NCBI GenBank assembly: GCA_030433335.1
Contig: JAUILL010000006.1
Location: 62,001 to 126,000 of the forward strand
Reading direction: 5' to 3'
Length of the DNA: 64,000 nt
Source: Alphaproteobacteria bacterium
GTDB taxonomy: Bacteria; Pseudomonadota; Alphaproteobacteria; Rhodobacterales; Rhodobacteraceae
The notes below the pieces were generated by a model. It was not told the origin of the DNA, did not search any database, and saw nothing but the letters and a program-made list of their open reading frames with translations. Position numbers and translations under genes: made by a program. This document shows, one piece after another, positions 63,200-64,000 of this stretch (within the stretch, counting starts at the first letter, position 1; each line of letters begins with the position of its first letter).

Positions 63200-64000
63200 A
63201 TGAACGAACGCCCCGAATATGAAGATCACAGCCAGCGCGGCCTGCGTCATGTGCGCGAACTCGAAGGACACCTCGCGTGGCTCGACACCTTTTCGGGGGT
63301 CGCCTTGGGCGTTCTGTCCGCCGCTTCGGGGATTTACACCTATCTTGGCGTGTCAGGCCTGCTGGATGACACCGGCGCATTTTCATTCTTTGCCGCGGCG
63401 GCCTATTCGATCGCGGTCTCGGTCGGCATCTTTGTGTTCTGGTCCTACATGCTGCGGCTCTTGCCCGCGATGCAGAACACAGGCTCCAAGCTGAAACTCA
63501 CGGGCGCAATGGCGCTTGGCTGCGCGGCGATCATCGCTATGTCCTCTTGGCTGAACGCAGCGGCGCTCGCTGGCGCGGCGGCGGTCGAACAGCACCTCGC
63601 CACTACGGTCCAGAGCTACCAAAGCGCTCTCGAGGAATCCCACGACATCGCCATCTCTGCCCAAGCACTTGAACGCGACGTGGCCCGTGTTCGGCAGTCG
63701 TTCGAGGACCTCTCGGATCAAGAAGCGAACGGCAACCTCTCGGGCCTCGCGGGTCGTGGCGCCGTCTTCCGTGTACTGTCGCAGAAGGCTTCTGAGCTCT
63801 CCGCGCTCGAAGAACAGATCGCTGCCCAATCCCCCCTGATCGAGGCGGCGTTTGACGAAGGCAACGCCCTCCTGTCCCAAATGCGCGCCCTGATCGTGGA
63901 ACAAGGCCCCGTCGAAGCCCGCAGCGTCGCCTTCAGCGAAGAGGCCGTGCGCCTTGCCGGTCTGGTCGCCCAACTTCGTCAGTTGTCCGTAGCCCCATTG
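63200..64000 (+). CDS. Membrane protein with coiled coil, partial at 3' end
   Basis: An open frame of at least 267 codons that runs off the window without a stop. It starts MNERPEYEDHSQRGLRHVRE at an ATG with AAGGGA seven bases upstream. Hydrophobic segments lie at about residues 33-52, 62-86 and 96-118. A long alpha-helical, Glu/Gln/Ala-rich stretch follows (residues 125-267), likely a periplasmic or cytosolic coiled coil. The family is not recognised. Codon use matches the neighbours. It is divergent from the AraC gene. Confidence 0.75.
   Translation, partial: MNERPEYEDHSQRGLRHVRELEGHLAWLDTFSGVALGVLSAASGIYTYLGVSGLLDDTGAFSFFAAAAYSIAVSVGIFVFWSYMLRLLPAMQNTGSKLKLTGAMALGCAAIIAMSSWLNAAALAGAAAVEQHLATTVQSYQSALEESHDIAISAQALERDVARVRQSFEDLSDQEANGNLSGLAGRGAVFRVLSQKASELSALEEQIAAQSPLIEAAFDEGNALLSQMRALIVEQGPVEARSVAFSEEAVRLAGLVAQLRQLSVAPL

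Noticed and set aside
63383..63973. Minus-strand frame of 196 codons near the right edge
   Set aside because: It is antisense to the longer plus-strand frame from 63200, which has a ribosome site and clear hydrophobic helices.
1..64000. CRISPR arrays, insertion sequences, integrases or phage genes
   Set aside because: No regularly spaced repeats, transposase motifs or terminal inverted repeats were seen; foreign-looking content is limited to single genes.

Overview
The window reads as chromosomal DNA of an alphaproteobacterium of the Rhodobacterales, Roseobacter-type Rhodobacteraceae. This rests on gene order (rpoZ-spoT-pdxJ-acpS-lepB-rnc-era-recO; a separate F0 operon atpI-B-E-X-F; rsfS-rlmH-gpmI-envC-ctpA-rppH), a MipZ-type ParA ATPase, a methylsuccinyl-CoA dehydrogenase of the ethylmalonyl-CoA pathway, high G+C with heavily overlapping reading frames, and many ATGA or GTGA start/stop overlaps. 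I cannot name a genus from the sequence alone.

Layout. 1-4.4 kb: pckA, a TauE/SafE carrier and mcd (C2 carbon metabolism). 4.4-15.2 kb: a long minus-strand housekeeping block from folK and rpoZ down to recO, with EamA and LysE exporters inserted by overlapping start/stop codons. 15.3-18.6 kb: a NYN-domain protein, ispH, rnhA and a TRIC channel. 18.6-24 kb: a def-def2-fmt operon in which the middle deformylase is degenerate, a MalY-type C-S lyase, and a divergent quinone reductase/HxlR pair. 24-28.5 kb: glutathionyl-hydroquinone reductase, two late cobalamin genes, an MltB transglycosylase and a small A+T-richer XRE regulator. 28.5-31.9 kb: smc. 32-35 kb: acetyltransferase, a polytopic membrane protein, a FadR-type regulator. 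35.2-37.8 kb: F0 operon. 38-40 kb: ArsR, LysR and azoreductase. 40.2-47.4 kb: ffh - two GNATs - chorismate mutase - rpsP - bluB - small ORF - rimM - trmD - (foreign-looking antisense gene) - rplS - rpmE. 48-55 kb: mipZ, rppH-ctpA-envC-gpmI, rlmH, rsfS. 55.2-60.8 kb: leuC, leuD, a membrane protein, a secreted nuclease-like protein, leuB. 60.9-64 kb: EamA transporter, tRNA-Pro(CGG), AraC regulator and a membrane/coiled-coil gene cut by the window end.

Most of the window is core genome. There are no insertion sequences, integrases, CRISPR arrays, rRNA genes or phage modules. The candidates for unusual biology are: the low-G+C antisense gene between trmD and rplS, whose product has class III cyclase-like sequence features; the deformylase paralogue lacking its metal and catalytic residues; a two-copy composite intergenic element; several strong palindromic operators without an assigned regulator; paired hairpins between atpE and atpX; and three small reading frames under 60 codons.

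No gene-free stretch exceeds 300 bases. The largest are 39933-40208 (ffh leader with hairpins), 46543-46816 (rplS promoter and leader), 57500-57754 (leuD terminator plus a 19-bp palindrome) and 55153-55385 (leuC leader with a 28-codon frame).
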